This document shows, in pieces, positions 17,978 to 27,095 of a stretch of DNA of 56,037 bases. Location of the stretch: NCBI GenBank assembly GCA_016932135.1, contig JAFGDJ010000123.1, positions 1-56,037 on the forward strand. The letters are read 5' to 3'. Made by a program: the position numbers and the translations under genes. How positions within the stretch are numbered: the first letter of the stretch is position 1; the number at the start of each line of letters is the position of its first letter. The DNA comes from Spirochaetales bacterium. GTDB lineage: Bacteria; Spirochaetota; Spirochaetia; JAFGDJ01. The notes beneath the pieces are model-generated. The model was not told the origin of the DNA. It made no database searches and worked only from the letters and a program-made list of their open reading frames with translations.

Positions 17978-19067
17978 GGATCATCACGAACAGAAAGGCC
18001 AGCACAATGTAGGTTGTCCGTATGCTGGAATGTTGGGCGATGGTTCCGAAGAGGAAGGGGAAAATCATACCGCCCACGGACATGAAGGAAAAAATAATCC
18101 CTGAAACCGAACCGGATTGACCTGAATAATCCTCTGTTCCCAGGGTAATCATCAGGGGAAAGAAGGGACCCACTCCCAGGCCGTAAAAATAGACCAGCGC
18201 CATTTTCACGGGAATTACCGGAACAAAAAGATAGAACAACAGGATAACCAATGAAAAAGAGAGGCTTATCTGCAGAATTCGTAAAGGTCCGGCATAACGA
18301 AGAAACAAGGGCGTTGAAAGCCGGGCTGTAATAATGCCGGCCAGGTAGATGCTCACCGATGCGCTGGCCGTTTTCAGGGGAAGACCGAGGCTTCCGGCGA
18401 AATATTCCGCCAGCCAATAGGAGAAACCGATATCCACCGATACCGACAATAAAGTGAAGATTGAAGCGGTGATGACCTTTTTATCGGAGAAAATTTGTTT
18501 CACCGGAATTCTATTCTTTATATCCCCGCCGGTAACGGGGTAACGCGCCGTTAAGGCCAGGGACAACAGAGCAAAAGAAAGAAAACTGGTCTCAAAAAAA
18601 GACCACCGCCAGGTAAGGCCGGCAATCACGTTCAAAGCGACCAGCAGGGGCGCCATAAGGTTCCCCAGGGCGGCGAAAAAGGTTTGCAGGGGGATATAGC
18701 GGGATCTTTTTTCAGGGAACATATCCAGCATGATGGTCTGGCCGATCACCCCTACCGGGCTCCCGCCGAGACTCATGAAAAACATAAAGACGATCAGGGA
18801 GCTATATCCTAAAGACCGACCGAAGAGGATCAAACCGAGACCAAGGGTGAAGGCACAGAAAGAAAAAAGAAAGCGTCGGTTTATTCTGTCGGACACGAGG
18901 CCCCCAAAAAGGGTCCCGAAAAGGGACCCCATGGATAGTGCGGTGAAGAGAAAACCGGCCCTGGAATAGCTGATCCCCAGATCCTGTACGATGGCTGGAA
19001 TTGATGGTCCGATCAATCCCAGCACCATCACCCAGATGAAATTGGCGTAAAAAGCTACCCAGGGCAT
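17925..19067 (-). CDS. MFS permease, likely of the polyol/sugar operon
   Basis: 380 residues with about twelve membrane segments. The first-half motif GGLVSDRINRRFLF is the MFS motif A loop. The N-terminus lacks a signal peptide, as expected. It starts 44 nt after the aldolase gene with a GGGAGA site, and therefore probably belongs to the MerR/dehydrogenase/kinase/aldolase operon as its sugar or polyol importer. Its last codons overlap the end of selB on the other strand. Substrate is inferred only from neighbours. Confidence 0.82.
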   Translation of the reverse strand: MPWVAFYANFIWVMVLGLIGPSIPAIVQDLGISYSRAGFLFTALSMGSLFGTLFGGLVSDRINRRFLFSFCAFTLGLGLILFGRSLGYSSLIVFMFFMSLGGSPVGVIGQTIMLDMFPEKRSRYIPLQTFFAALGNLMAPLLVALNVIAGLTWRWSFFETSFLSFALLSLALTARYPVTGGDIKNRIPVKQIFSDKKVITASIFTLLSVSVDIGFSYWLAEYFAGSLGLPLKTASASVSIYLAGIITARLSTPLFLRYAGPLRILQISLSFSLVILLFYLFVPVIPVKMALVYFYGLGVGPFFPLMITLGTEDYSGQSGSVSGIIFSFMSVGGMIFPFLFGTIAQHSSIRTTYIVLAFLFVMILIALSLWKKRLHHLEEA

Positions 19068-19111
19068 ATTCTCTCCCGAAAAGGTAAAAGCTATGGGCCT
19101 TACGTCCCGGA

Positions 19112-19906
19112 TTATCCGCCGATATGATGGAGGGCTTGATCGACGGTCCAGTTTTCGTGGACCAGACCAGCCATGGCTTCTATCATCGCCCGGGTATTTT
19201 CATGCTGCCAGATATTTCTGCCGATGGCAATTCCGGCAGCCCCGGCCTGGATGGCATAGTACACATCGCTGAAAACGTCCTTGATACTGTCGGTTTTCTC
19301 CCCTCCCAAAATCACAATGGGTACAGGACAGCCTTCCACCACGCCGGCGAAGCTCTCAGGACTGCCGGTGTAATAGGTCTTTACGATGTCCGCGCCGATC
19401 TCCGCCGCCGCCCGGGAAGCCAGAGCTACCCCTTTCGGATCGGTGGATTTCAGATCCTTTCCCTTGGCCATGGCTTCCACCATCAGGGGGAGAGACCAGC
19501 GTTCACAGAGATCGGCCGCCAGGCTGGCGTTTCTGGTGAACTCCCCTTCCCTTTCGTGGCCGAACTTTACCGTCACCGCCGCTCCGCTGGAGCCGTAGGC
19601 CAGGGCAGTTTCGGGGCTGCTGATCATTTCTTCTTCAAATTTTCCCCCTAGAACGGTAAAACCTCCGGTAAGCCGTAGGATCAAAGAAGTCTCCCTGCCC
19701 CAGGCGTCTCCCGCCGCCCGGGCGAACCCCCGGGTAGTCAGCACGGCGTCCGCGCCTCCGACAACACAATCTTCAATGAGTTCCGCCGGCTTGTTTATCC
19801 CCTTCATCGGACCGGCGATTCCACCGTGATCAATGGCGACGATCACCGACCTGCCGGTGTCTTTTCTGAAGATCCTGTTCATTCTTATAATTTTTCCAGT
19901 AGTCAT
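19112..19906 (-). CDS. Class I (DhnA/LsrF-type) aldolase family protein
   Basis: 264-residue TIM-barrel protein of the DeoC/FbaB/LsrF group. Visible motifs: VIVAIDHGGIAGPMKGI at the start, the Schiff-base lysine in ADIVKTYYTGSP, PIVILGGEKT, and the phosphate-binding end GAAGIAIGRNIWQ. Members cleave phosphorylated sugars (fructose 1,6-bisphosphate, or phosphorylated autoinducer-2 in LsrF). Here it overlaps a sugar kinase gene by 4 nt and follows a dehydrogenase, so it probably cleaves a ketose phosphate made by those enzymes. A role in AI-2 processing is an alternative but no lsrB or lsrR-like genes are present. Confidence 0.82.
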   Translation of the reverse strand: MTTGKIIRMNRIFRKDTGRSVIVAIDHGGIAGPMKGINKPAELIEDCVVGGADAVLTTRGFARAAGDAWGRETSLILRLTGGFTVLGGKFEEEMISSPETALAYGSSGAAVTVKFGHEREGEFTRNASLAADLCERWSLPLMVEAMAKGKDLKSTDPKGVALASRAAAEIGADIVKTYYTGSPESFAGVVEGCPVPIVILGGEKTDSIKDVFSDVYYAIQAGAAGIAIGRNIWQHENTRAMIEAMAGLVHENWTVDQALHHIGG

Positions 19907-21354
19907 GATTCCTCCGTCATCTGTAAATGTGACAATGTATGGGCTAATTCCTTCGTCTGCTCACAGAATTCCCTGTAATGTTGGAATAACTGCGTGTAAA
20001 AATCACCGGCCTGTTCATCCGGCTCGATTCTCTCTTTAAAATGAACAATTTTTTCTGCGGCTTCCTGTAAATTCCCGTAACGGCCGATGCCCGTCAAGGC
20101 TACACAGGCGTTGCCCAGGAGTTCCGACTCCGGCATCTCGGGTACCAGGATCGGTTTCCCGGTAATATCGGCTTTCACCCGGTTCCAGAAATCGCTCCGG
20201 GAGGGGTTCCCCGTAATTCTCATGTCCTCCACGGTTATACCGTTTTCTTCGATCACCTCCAGGACATCGCGCATGGCGAATCCGACGGACTCAAGGACCG
20301 ATCGCAGAAGTTCGCCGGGGCCGTGAGCCAGGGTTAATCCGAAGAACCCCGCTCGTAAGGAAGGGTCCCAATGGGGTGCCCTCTCCCCCGTCAGGTAGGG
20401 CAGAAACAGCAGCCCCCGGGAACCCCTGGGGCTTTTCGCCGCCAGGGCAAACAGTTCATCATAGGTCTTTCCGGCCATTCCCAGGGTTCCCAGGGTCCAT
20501 TCCAAAGCCTTTCCGCTGGTGGAGATGATACCGGAAACATTGTACAACCCCTTAACCACGTGGCCGTATCCCATGAGCCTTTCGTCCCTGATCAACGTGG
20601 CCGTGCAGAGATTGATCCCCTCCGAGGTGCCCGCCCGGTCGCAGGCCCTGCCGGGAAATACCGTACCGGTGCCGACCAGGGACATGACAAAATCGGGACC
20701 GCCGGTAAAAACGGGGATTCCTTCCGGAAGGCCCAGCTCTCTCGCCGGCCCTGGAAGGATATTCCCCACAGTGGTCCCCGGATGAACAAACTCAGGGAAA
20801 AGCTCTTTTTGCAGCCCCAGGGCTTCCAGAAGCTCATCGGTCCAGAAATAGCGTAAAAAATTATCCCCCGGCAGAACGGTTACAGCCCGTCCGGTCAGGT
20901 AAAGGCTCACATACTCCGGGCAGGCGAGAAAGCTCGCGACCCTGGAAAAAAGAGCAGGTTCGTTATTCCTCATCCACAGGGCCTTGGGGAGATAAAACGT
21001 GGGGTCTACATAATACCCGGCTTCTTTGCGAATTGTTTCCGCTTCAACCGTTCCCCGCCGGTCCATCCAGGACATGGCGTTTCGCAGAGGATTGCCCTCC
21101 CGATCTACCGCTACCAGCGTAGGACCGTTGCCGCAGGCTACTACTGCCTTTAAGGGGAGTTTTTCACCGCCGGACAAGCCGGCATAGGCTGTTTTCAATC
21201 CCTGGATCCATCTCCTCGGCTCTACCTCTCGATACTGCCGATGGGCAACCTCTTCAAACCCCAGGGGGACGGAGGTTGTCCCGATTATCCTGCCGTCCTG
21301 ATGAAATAATGCGGCTTTCAGGGATGTGGTACCCAGGTCGAAAACGAAAATCAT
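19903..21354 (-). CDS. FGGY-family carbohydrate kinase (xylulokinase-like)
   Basis: 483 residues. ATP-binding start VFDLGTTSLKAALFHQDG, the GTSEGINLC loop, LPYLTGERAPHWDPSLRAG (FGGY signature-type region), and the C-terminal RITGNPSRSDFWNRVKAD block identify an actin-fold sugar kinase closest in pattern to xylulokinases and LsrK. It phosphorylates a ketose or polyol and feeds the aldolase that overlaps it by 4 nt. It starts directly at the stop of the dehydrogenase gene. The exact sugar is not determined. Confidence 0.88.
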   Translation of the reverse strand: MIFVFDLGTTSLKAALFHQDGRIIGTTSVPLGFEEVAHRQYREVEPRRWIQGLKTAYAGLSGGEKLPLKAVVACGNGPTLVAVDREGNPLRNAMSWMDRRGTVEAETIRKEAGYYVDPTFYLPKALWMRNNEPALFSRVASFLACPEYVSLYLTGRAVTVLPGDNFLRYFWTDELLEALGLQKELFPEFVHPGTTVGNILPGPARELGLPEGIPVFTGGPDFVMSLVGTGTVFPGRACDRAGTSEGINLCTATLIRDERLMGYGHVVKGLYNVSGIISTSGKALEWTLGTLGMAGKTYDELFALAAKSPRGSRGLLFLPYLTGERAPHWDPSLRAGFFGLTLAHGPGELLRSVLESVGFAMRDVLEVIEENGITVEDMRITGNPSRSDFWNRVKADITGKPILVPEMPESELLGNACVALTGIGRYGNLQEAAEKIVHFKERIEPDEQAGDFYTQLFQHYREFCEQTKELAHTLSHLQMTEES

Positions 21355-22379
21355 TACTCCTGTCCGTGAGCGAGAAGCACCCTGAAGGTTTCTTCCGACA
21401 TGGCGGCCTGAATTCCTTCCTCGGCTTTCTCCATGGAAACCGTTTTGCTGACCAGGGAATCCACCTTGACTATACCGAAAGACAGTAATCGAACGGCTTT
21501 ATGGAAATCTTCCGCTGTCCGACCTTCTGTTCCGGTAACCAGGTATTCGTTTCGGTGCAGGGTATTGGCGTCCATGGGAAGTTCCGGCGCGTCCCCGTAG
21601 GATGTGTAGATGTTTATCCGTCCCCCCTTTCTCACCGAATCAAAGGCGTCCTTCAGGGCGCTGTGGGCGGCCGTGGTGACAACACAGGCATCTGCGCCCC
21701 GGCCTTCGGTTCGCTCCTTGACGACTTCGGCGAGCTTTTCCTTCGCGGGATTGACCGTTCCGAAGGCTCCCAGAGCCAGGGCGTCTTGCAGCCTTTTTTC
21801 GTTCACGTCGGCCACCAATACCCGGGCGCCCATGGCCAGGGCCACCTGAAGATGCATTAAGCCCATGGGGCCGGCTCCGATGATCAGCAGGTCTTCTGCC
21901 AGGGTCAGGCGAAGACGCTGCAGTGAACGAATACAACAGGCCACCGGTTCCGCGAAGGCGGCGATCTTCAGATCCAAGGATTCCGGTACCGGGAATACCT
22001 GGGTGGCCTTGACGGCAATATATTCGGCAAAACCGCCAAGCACTTTCTGCCCCTTCTTGAAGCGGTTTTCGCAGAGGTTTGAATTACCGGTGCGGCAGAA
22101 ATAACATTCATTACACCGGGTCACCAGGTCCAGGGCCACCTTCGTGCCCGGCTGCAGGGATGACAATACCCGGGAACCGACTTCTTCTACCCTTCCCGAA
22201 GCTTCATGGCCCAGCACCAAGGGATAAAAAATTTTCATAGCGCCTGTATAAAGACGCTGTTCCAGGGTGCAGATGCCGCAATAGGACAGTTTTACCAGGA
22301 CTTCATCATCACGGATGGACGGTTTTTCAATGTCCTGAAGTTCCAGGGTCTGCGGGGCTGTTAATACGGGTGCCTTCAT
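21354..22379 (-). CDS. Zinc-dependent polyol/alcohol dehydrogenase (MDR family)
   Basis: 341 residues. Catalytic zinc ligands in CGIC and GHEASGRVEEVGS, structural zinc cysteines in RCNECYFCRTGNSNLC, and a Rossmann fold with GAGPMGLMHLQVALAMGA for NAD. The layout matches sorbitol/threonine dehydrogenase-like enzymes. In the operon it would oxidise a polyol to a ketose for the FGGY kinase. It begins 24 nt after the MerR regulator gene, with AGGAGG just before the ATG. Confidence 0.9.
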   Translation of the reverse strand: MKAPVLTAPQTLELQDIEKPSIRDDEVLVKLSYCGICTLEQRLYTGAMKIFYPLVLGHEASGRVEEVGSRVLSSLQPGTKVALDLVTRCNECYFCRTGNSNLCENRFKKGQKVLGGFAEYIAVKATQVFPVPESLDLKIAAFAEPVACCIRSLQRLRLTLAEDLLIIGAGPMGLMHLQVALAMGARVLVADVNEKRLQDALALGAFGTVNPAKEKLAEVVKERTEGRGADACVVTTAAHSALKDAFDSVRKGGRINIYTSYGDAPELPMDANTLHRNEYLVTGTEGRTAEDFHKAVRLLSFGIVKVDSLVSKTVSMEKAEEGIQAAMSEETFRVLLAHGQE

Positions 22380-22403
22380 GGATCCTCCTCATTAAGGCCG
22401 GAA

Positions 22404-22886
22404 TTAAGGAATACTGTTCTCGGCAAAGGAACAGATCCCCCTGAATTTACAGGTCTCACATTCCTTTCCGGGACAGGATTGAAAGTTTTTTACCTCTTTC
22501 AGCTGTTCGATATGCCAGCGTAATTCCTGGATATACTTTTGCAAATTTTCCATTTTAGCCGTTGTTTCGTTCAATTTATCCTGGTACCGATCCAAAAGGA
22601 TCAAGCGACGTTTGTCTCCTGTAGGGTCTTTTTGAGTCAACTTGGCGATATCACGAATATCCTTTAACGAAAGACCGAAGTCCTGAAGTTCCTTAATTCG
22701 GCGAAGGGCTACCACGTCCCGATGGGTATACCGCCGATGCCCTGATTCTTTCCTCATCTGCGGCTTTAAGAGTCCCAGTTCCTCATAATAGCGCACCGTC
22801 CTGATCGTTACACCGGCCAGGTCAGCCACCTCGCCGATTCTGTAATTCCCTGTGTCCTTACAGACGGTTACTTTTGTATCTTTCAT
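22404..22886 (-). CDS. MerR-family regulator with C-terminal cysteine cluster
   Basis: 160 residues: MerR winged-helix domain (YRIGEVADLAGVTIRTVRYYEELGLLKP), dimerisation coiled coil around residues 80-125, and a short tail CPGKECETCKFRGIC with four cysteines that could bind metal or sense redox state. It heads the dehydrogenase-kinase-aldolase-MFS operon and is divergent from the phosphatase gene, so it probably regulates its own operon. An inverted repeat upstream is a candidate operator. The ligand is unknown. Confidence 0.88.
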   Translation of the reverse strand: MKDTKVTVCKDTGNYRIGEVADLAGVTIRTVRYYEELGLLKPQMRKESGHRRYTHRDVVALRRIKELQDFGLSLKDIRDIAKLTQKDPTGDKRRLILLDRYQDKLNETTAKMENLQKYIQELRWHIEQLKEVKNFQSCPGKECETCKFRGICSFAENSIP

Positions 22887-22903
22887 TGTTACCTCATATT
22901 TTA

Positions 22904-22927
22904 TAACGTAAGATTAATAATACGTAA
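22904..22927. promoter_or_regulatory. Imperfect dyad, candidate MerR operator
   Basis: TAACGTA and TACGTAA are separated by 10 nt; the arms match in six of seven positions as an inverted repeat. It sits between the MerR start (22886) and a TTGACA on the minus strand at 22939-22944, i.e. over the -10 region of the MerR operon, as expected for a MerR-type site. Confidence 0.45.
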
Positions 22928-22948
22928 TATTTTGAGGATGTCAAGACT

Positions 22949-22978
22949 TTGACACCCCTATCTTCAAGCTGGTATACT
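22949..22978 (+). promoter_or_regulatory. Promoter of the phosphatase gene, probably giving a leaderless mRNA
   Basis: TTGACA (22949-22954), 18-nt spacer, TATACT (22973-22978). The ATG at 22988 is only 9 nt after the -10 box and has no Shine-Dalgarno sequence. Confidence 0.6.
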
Positions 22979-22987
22979 TATAAAACG

Positions 22988-23539
22988 ATGACACGCTTTT
23001 ATCTGATACGCCACGGCGAACCGGACTGGAACCTGACCCTGGAAAAAAACCTGCACCCCTGCAGGCATGATTTTGTTCCCCTGACAGCCCGGGGAATAAC
23101 TCAAGCGGAAGAAATCTGCTCACGTTACACTTTTCCGGAGGCCGACATCATTGTCGCATCACCCTATACCAGGGCACTGCAAACCGCGGCGATACTGGCT
23201 AAAAAGCTATCCCTGCCGTTATCGGTGGAATACGATTTGCATGAACGCCTGCCCGACACAACCTTTGCCGTGAACACCCGGGAAGAATTATTTCGTCTCT
23301 GCGGACAGTGGGAAGCCTCGGCCGGAACCCGGGATGAAACCTCCGGCCCCTGGGAATCCCTGGACCTGATTCGAAAAAGAATCCTCATCGTCTTTCGCCG
23401 ATATCTCAGCCACCGGGGGGTTATCGTGGTGTTCCATGAACTGGCCATGCGATCCCTCCTGGGGATCGATGAGCGAATTTCCTACTGCGAGGTGCGCATG
23501 CTCCCGGATGAGGATCTTTTTTCTCAGGAAAGGCTTTAA
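22988..23539 (+). CDS. Histidine phosphatase superfamily (phosphoglycerate-mutase-like)
   Basis: 183 residues. The catalytic start is RFYLIRHGEPDWN (RHG motif, His phosphorylated), SPYTRALQTAAILAKKL is the second family block, and VFHELAMRSLLG carries the second histidine, with E in place of the usual G. Members dephosphorylate sugar phosphates, nucleotides or cobalamin intermediates (CobC); no specific substrate can be given. The start at 22988 gives a protein that begins right before the motif, which agrees with a leaderless transcript. Its end overlaps the convergent permease gene by 4 nt. Confidence 0.85.
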   Translation: MTRFYLIRHGEPDWNLTLEKNLHPCRHDFVPLTARGITQAEEICSRYTFPEADIIVASPYTRALQTAAILAKKLSLPLSVEYDLHERLPDTTFAVNTREELFRLCGQWEASAGTRDETSGPWESLDLIRKRILIVFRRYLSHRGVIVVFHELAMRSLLGIDERISYCEVRMLPDEDLFSQERL

Positions 23540-24441
23540 ACCACGCTCTTCCTATGCTGCCAGATGGAAAAAAGTATCATCGCCGCCACGGTAATCAGAT
23601 ACGGAAAAGCCAGAATAAAGTCTGCCGGCACATTTATGGCCCCTTGCGCATAATTTGAAACGCTTTCCGCCAATCCGAAAACAAACGAGGCAATGAGAAT
23701 TCCCAAGGGCTTTTTGTTTCCCAGATAAATGGCTACCAGGGCTATCCATCCGCGGCCGGCGGAAATGTTCGGGACAAAGGCGCCCAGTTGCAGGGTAAGC
23801 AATGCGCCGGCCAGGCCGCAGGTGAATCCGGAAATCAGAATTCCCGCTATCTGGTATCTTTGAGGATTCAGCCCCAGGGCTCTGATGGCTTTTTGATCAA
23901 TCCCCGTACCCCTGAGCCGATAGCCGAAGGGAGTCCGGTAGATAACCACATAGGCCAGGAGAACGGCAACCCAGCTCAAATACACAAAAACACTATGGCC
24001 TAAAAAGATATCCCCTAGAAGGGGAACTCTCTGCAAGGCCGCAATGGTGAATTTCGGAAGCTTCGGCAGATCCTGGAAGAGGATGACCCCCTTGTTTCCG
24101 AAAAACTGAAACGCCAGAACCACGGTTAACCCTGAGGCCAGTAAATTGGTGGCCAGGCCGGATATAAAAACATTGGCCTTCAGATAGATGGAAATAGCTC
24201 CGAAAATCCAGGCTATTATCATCGTAACCGCGATGCCCAGCAGAACACCTAAAAATAGACTACCGGTAAAAGCGGCAAAGACCACACTGAAAAAAGCACC
24301 GATGAGGATGAGCCCCTCCAGGGCTATGTTCAGCATCCCGCCAAGCTCGGTAAAAAGTCCGCCCAAGGCAGCCAGCAGAAAGGGAGTCATGATGCCGATG
24401 GTGTTATGAAGCAGAGGAAAGGCAAACTGGGCGGAATTCAT
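23536..24441 (-). CDS. Nucleoside-type ABC importer permease (NupC/YufQ-like)
   Basis: 301 residues, about eight to ten membrane helices. LGGLFTELGGMLNIALEGLILIGAF is the branched-chain/BMP-type permease signature, with RGTGIDQKAIRALGLNPQRY as the cytoplasmic coupling loop. This family pairs with BMP lipoproteins to import nucleosides, purines or, in some cases, riboflavin. It is the last gene of the long minus-strand run and overlaps the preceding permease by 4 nt. Confidence 0.9.
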   Translation of the reverse strand: MNSAQFAFPLLHNTIGIMTPFLLAALGGLFTELGGMLNIALEGLILIGAFFSVVFAAFTGSLFLGVLLGIAVTMIIAWIFGAISIYLKANVFISGLATNLLASGLTVVLAFQFFGNKGVILFQDLPKLPKFTIAALQRVPLLGDIFLGHSVFVYLSWVAVLLAYVVIYRTPFGYRLRGTGIDQKAIRALGLNPQRYQIAGILISGFTCGLAGALLTLQLGAFVPNISAGRGWIALVAIYLGNKKPLGILIASFVFGLAESVSNYAQGAINVPADFILAFPYLITVAAMILFSIWQHRKSVV

Positions 24442-25490
24442 ACCTGGACCTCCTTTTTTCTGAACCGGATAAAATCGTGGATAGCCCGCGCCGTAACCAG
24501 AAAAAAGATTACCGATTGAACGATGGCGGCAATTTCAAAGGTGACGTCCGAATGAAGCATGGCGGCTTTCGCTCCGGCGTCTAAATAGGCGAAAAAGACC
24601 GCCGCCGGTATGATCGCCAGAGGATTGTTCTTGGCGATAAGAGCCACGGCAATGCCGTTCCACCCTATACCTCCGGAGAATCCTTTCAGGCATTGATGAT
24701 AGGTCCCCATAACCGCCACCGAGCCGGCGATACCGTGCAGACCACCGCTTAGAAGCATAGGCATGACCATGTAACGGGAAACGTTGATTCCTCCGTAACG
24801 GGAAAATTCCCTGTTCAGGCCGCACATCCGCATTTCATACCCCCACTTGGTATAAAAGAGGAAAAAATACACCCCCACCGCCGTCAGCACGGCAAACAGG
24901 ATGCTGATATCCAGGTTTGACGGAAGAAAGATCTTGAGGAACCAGAATCGTTCGTTCACCGGAGGCGTGGTCAGCAAATTTGTATTGGGGTCATTGAGGA
25001 TTCCGGTGATGAAATAATTGACGATCAACACCACGGCGCTGGAAAGGAGAAAGGAGGAAATAAGTTCGTCGGTGTTCCATTTCATGCGGAAAAACCCCGA
25101 CATGCCGGCTAAAAGGGCTCCCAGCAGGGCGGAAGAAATCAGGGCGACGAGAATTCCCAGAACCGCCGGTCCAGACTCGTTGATAATCAAAAGAAAGAAG
25201 GTGGCCACAAGGCCGCCGGCATACACCTGTCCCTCTCCACCGAGGTTGAACATGGACGATCTGAAAGCCAAGGCGATTCCCAGACCGGTAAAAATCAGGG
25301 GTATCGACGCGTTCAGCATATTCCCGAAATAGTACTTATTTGTAAAAGGTCCGAGGAAAAAGTAATACATGGTTTTTAACGGGGTTTCGCTCATCAGCAG
25401 GATCATAAGAATAACAATCAGGAAGGATATTCCGATGGTTATTCCAAGGCTGAGGGTATTAACAAAAAACTCGGTTCTGCGGTGTTTCAT
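24438..25490 (-). CDS. Nucleoside-type ABC importer permease (NupB/YufP-like)
   Basis: 350 residues with about ten membrane segments; ALAFRSSMFNLGGEGQVYAGGL is the typical motif of the first BMP-system permease, and MRMCGLNREFSRYGGINVSR the coupling loop. It overlaps the ATPase gene (ATGA) and the second permease, so the three are translationally coupled. It forms the membrane pore with the second permease for the BMP lipoprotein ligand. Confidence 0.9.
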   Translation of the reverse strand: MKHRRTEFFVNTLSLGITIGISFLIVILMILLMSETPLKTMYYFFLGPFTNKYYFGNMLNASIPLIFTGLGIALAFRSSMFNLGGEGQVYAGGLVATFFLLIINESGPAVLGILVALISSALLGALLAGMSGFFRMKWNTDELISSFLLSSAVVLIVNYFITGILNDPNTNLLTTPPVNERFWFLKIFLPSNLDISILFAVLTAVGVYFFLFYTKWGYEMRMCGLNREFSRYGGINVSRYMVMPMLLSGGLHGIAGSVAVMGTYHQCLKGFSGGIGWNGIAVALIAKNNPLAIIPAAVFFAYLDAGAKAAMLHSDVTFEIAAIVQSVIFFLVTARAIHDFIRFRKKEVQV

Positions 25491-27025
25491 GATGCGTCCG
25501 CCTTTTTCTTTGGAAAATCATCTTTCAAGCCCAGCATGTATTCCCCGATGGTTTCTTTCGAGACTCCCCGGTTTCGCAGATTCGCCACCATCTTTCCCCG
25601 ATAAAGAACGACGAGTCTGTCGGCCAGGCCGAGAATCTCATCCAGATTTGAGGAAATAAGCATCACCGCAGAGCCGGCATCTCGTATTTCAAGAATTTTC
25701 TTATAGATGAATTCCGACCCGGCCACGTCAAGACCCCAGGTTGGTTCTGAAAAAACAATAAAATCGGTCTTATTCGCCAGTTCCCTGGCCAAAATAACCT
25801 TCTGGATATTTCCCCCGGAAAGCATTCCCATGGGAATATCCGGGTTTCCGTCGATGGAAAACTGCTTCGCTAAATCTTCCGCGAAGACTTGAATCTTTTT
25901 TTGATCGAATACCCCGGCACGCAGGAATCTACGGGGGTTTGTCACGATCATGTTTTCACGGATCGTTGATTGAACACTGGAACCCCGGAAAAGACGATCC
26001 GCAGGCACATAGGCCAGGCCGTTTTCTCTCATGGCAATAGGACCGATATTGGTTATATCTTTTTGATCATGGTAAACAGCGCCGCTTTGGATATGCCTCA
26101 AACCGGTTATCACGTCTTCCAGTTCCCCTAATCCGTTTCCCCCGACTCCTGCCACACCGACGATCTCGCCGGCATGGAGCTCCAAAGACAGATGATCCAG
26201 CAGAGGCCGTTCCTGCCCTTTTTTCAGTAAGGTCACATCCCGCAGTTCAACGACAGTTTTTCCGGTATCCTGCTCCTTCTTCTCAAAATCGAAGAGCACA
26301 CTCTTTCCCACCATGAGGCGGGAAAGTTCCCGACAATCCACATCCCTGGTATACCGTACCGCCTCTACCCGGCCTTTTCTCATCACCGTAACCCGATGCG
26401 AAATTTGCATCACTTCATCGAGCTTGTGGGTGATCAAAACACAGGTCTTTCCGGCTTTCACCAGTCTCTGCAGATTCTCGAAAAGTTTCACGATTTCCTG
26501 CTCGGTAAGCACCGACGTAGGTTCATCGAGAATGAGAAGGTCCACATCCCGGTAGAGCATTTTAATGATTTCTACCTGCTGCATCTGTCCCACCGTTAAG
26601 GAAGACACCCGAGTCCTGGGATTTATATGGAAATTGTGTTCCTCGATAACCCGGCCGACCTCTTTCACGGCACTTTCGCGGTCGAAAAATACCCCTTTTG
26701 TCCTTGGTTCGATACCCAGCACGATGTTTTCAGCCACGGTAAAAGAGGGTATCAGGGTGAAGTGTTGATGGACCATGCCGATGCCCAGCTTGTTTGCCGC
26801 CAGGGGATTCGGAATAATGACTTCTTTCCCCCTCAGAAAAATGTTCCCATCATCGGGGGGTTCCAGACCATAAAGAACTTTCATGAGGGTCGTTTTGCCT
26901 GCACCGTTTTCACCGATGATAGCGTGAATTTCTCTCTCTTCCACGGAGAGAGACACGTCTTCGTTGGCGTGTAATCCGGTTTCACGATATATTTTCGTAA
27001 TTCCCCGCATGTCAAGATAACTCAC
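25487..27025 (-). CDS. Nucleoside-type ABC importer ATPase, duplicated NBDs (NupA/YufO-like)
   Basis: About 512 residues with two ATPase domains in tandem, as in sugar/nucleoside (RbsA-like) importers. First domain: Walker A GENGAGKTT, LTVGQMQQVEI in place of a full signature, LILDEPTSVLTEQE. Second domain: GVGGNGLGELEDVI in the Walker A position (degenerate), signature MLSGGNIQKV, FSEPTWGLD. I chose GTG 27025 (GGGAAGG just upstream), which gives the family's SYLDMRGITKIY opening; the ATG at 27010 is also possible and the upstream ATG 27127 overlaps the hairpin. It powers the permeases downstream. Confidence 0.9.
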   Translation of the reverse strand: MSYLDMRGITKIYRETGLHANEDVSLSVEEREIHAIIGENGAGKTTLMKVLYGLEPPDDGNIFLRGKEVIIPNPLAANKLGIGMVHQHFTLIPSFTVAENIVLGIEPRTKGVFFDRESAVKEVGRVIEEHNFHINPRTRVSSLTVGQMQQVEIIKMLYRDVDLLILDEPTSVLTEQEIVKLFENLQRLVKAGKTCVLITHKLDEVMQISHRVTVMRKGRVEAVRYTRDVDCRELSRLMVGKSVLFDFEKKEQDTGKTVVELRDVTLLKKGQERPLLDHLSLELHAGEIVGVAGVGGNGLGELEDVITGLRHIQSGAVYHDQKDITNIGPIAMRENGLAYVPADRLFRGSSVQSTIRENMIVTNPRRFLRAGVFDQKKIQVFAEDLAKQFSIDGNPDIPMGMLSGGNIQKVILARELANKTDFIVFSEPTWGLDVAGSEFIYKKILEIRDAGSAVMLISSNLDEILGLADRLVVLYRGKMVANLRNRGVSKETIGEYMLGLKDDFPKKKADAS

Positions 27026-27052
27026 CGCGACCTTCCCATTAAACAGAATATC

Positions 27053-27082
27053 CGAAAGAGGCAGGTTAACCTGCCTCTTTCG
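27053..27082 (-). other. 30-nt perfect palindrome between BMP and ATPase genes
   Basis: Two exact 15-nt arms (CGAAAGAGGCAGGTT and its complement) lie between the BMP stop (27096) and the ATPase start. No U-tract follows on the minus strand. As with the Dpp-type operon, this should protect or attenuate the transcript so that more binding protein than ATPase is made. Confidence 0.8.
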
Positions 27083-27095
27083 TGAATGATGTGAT

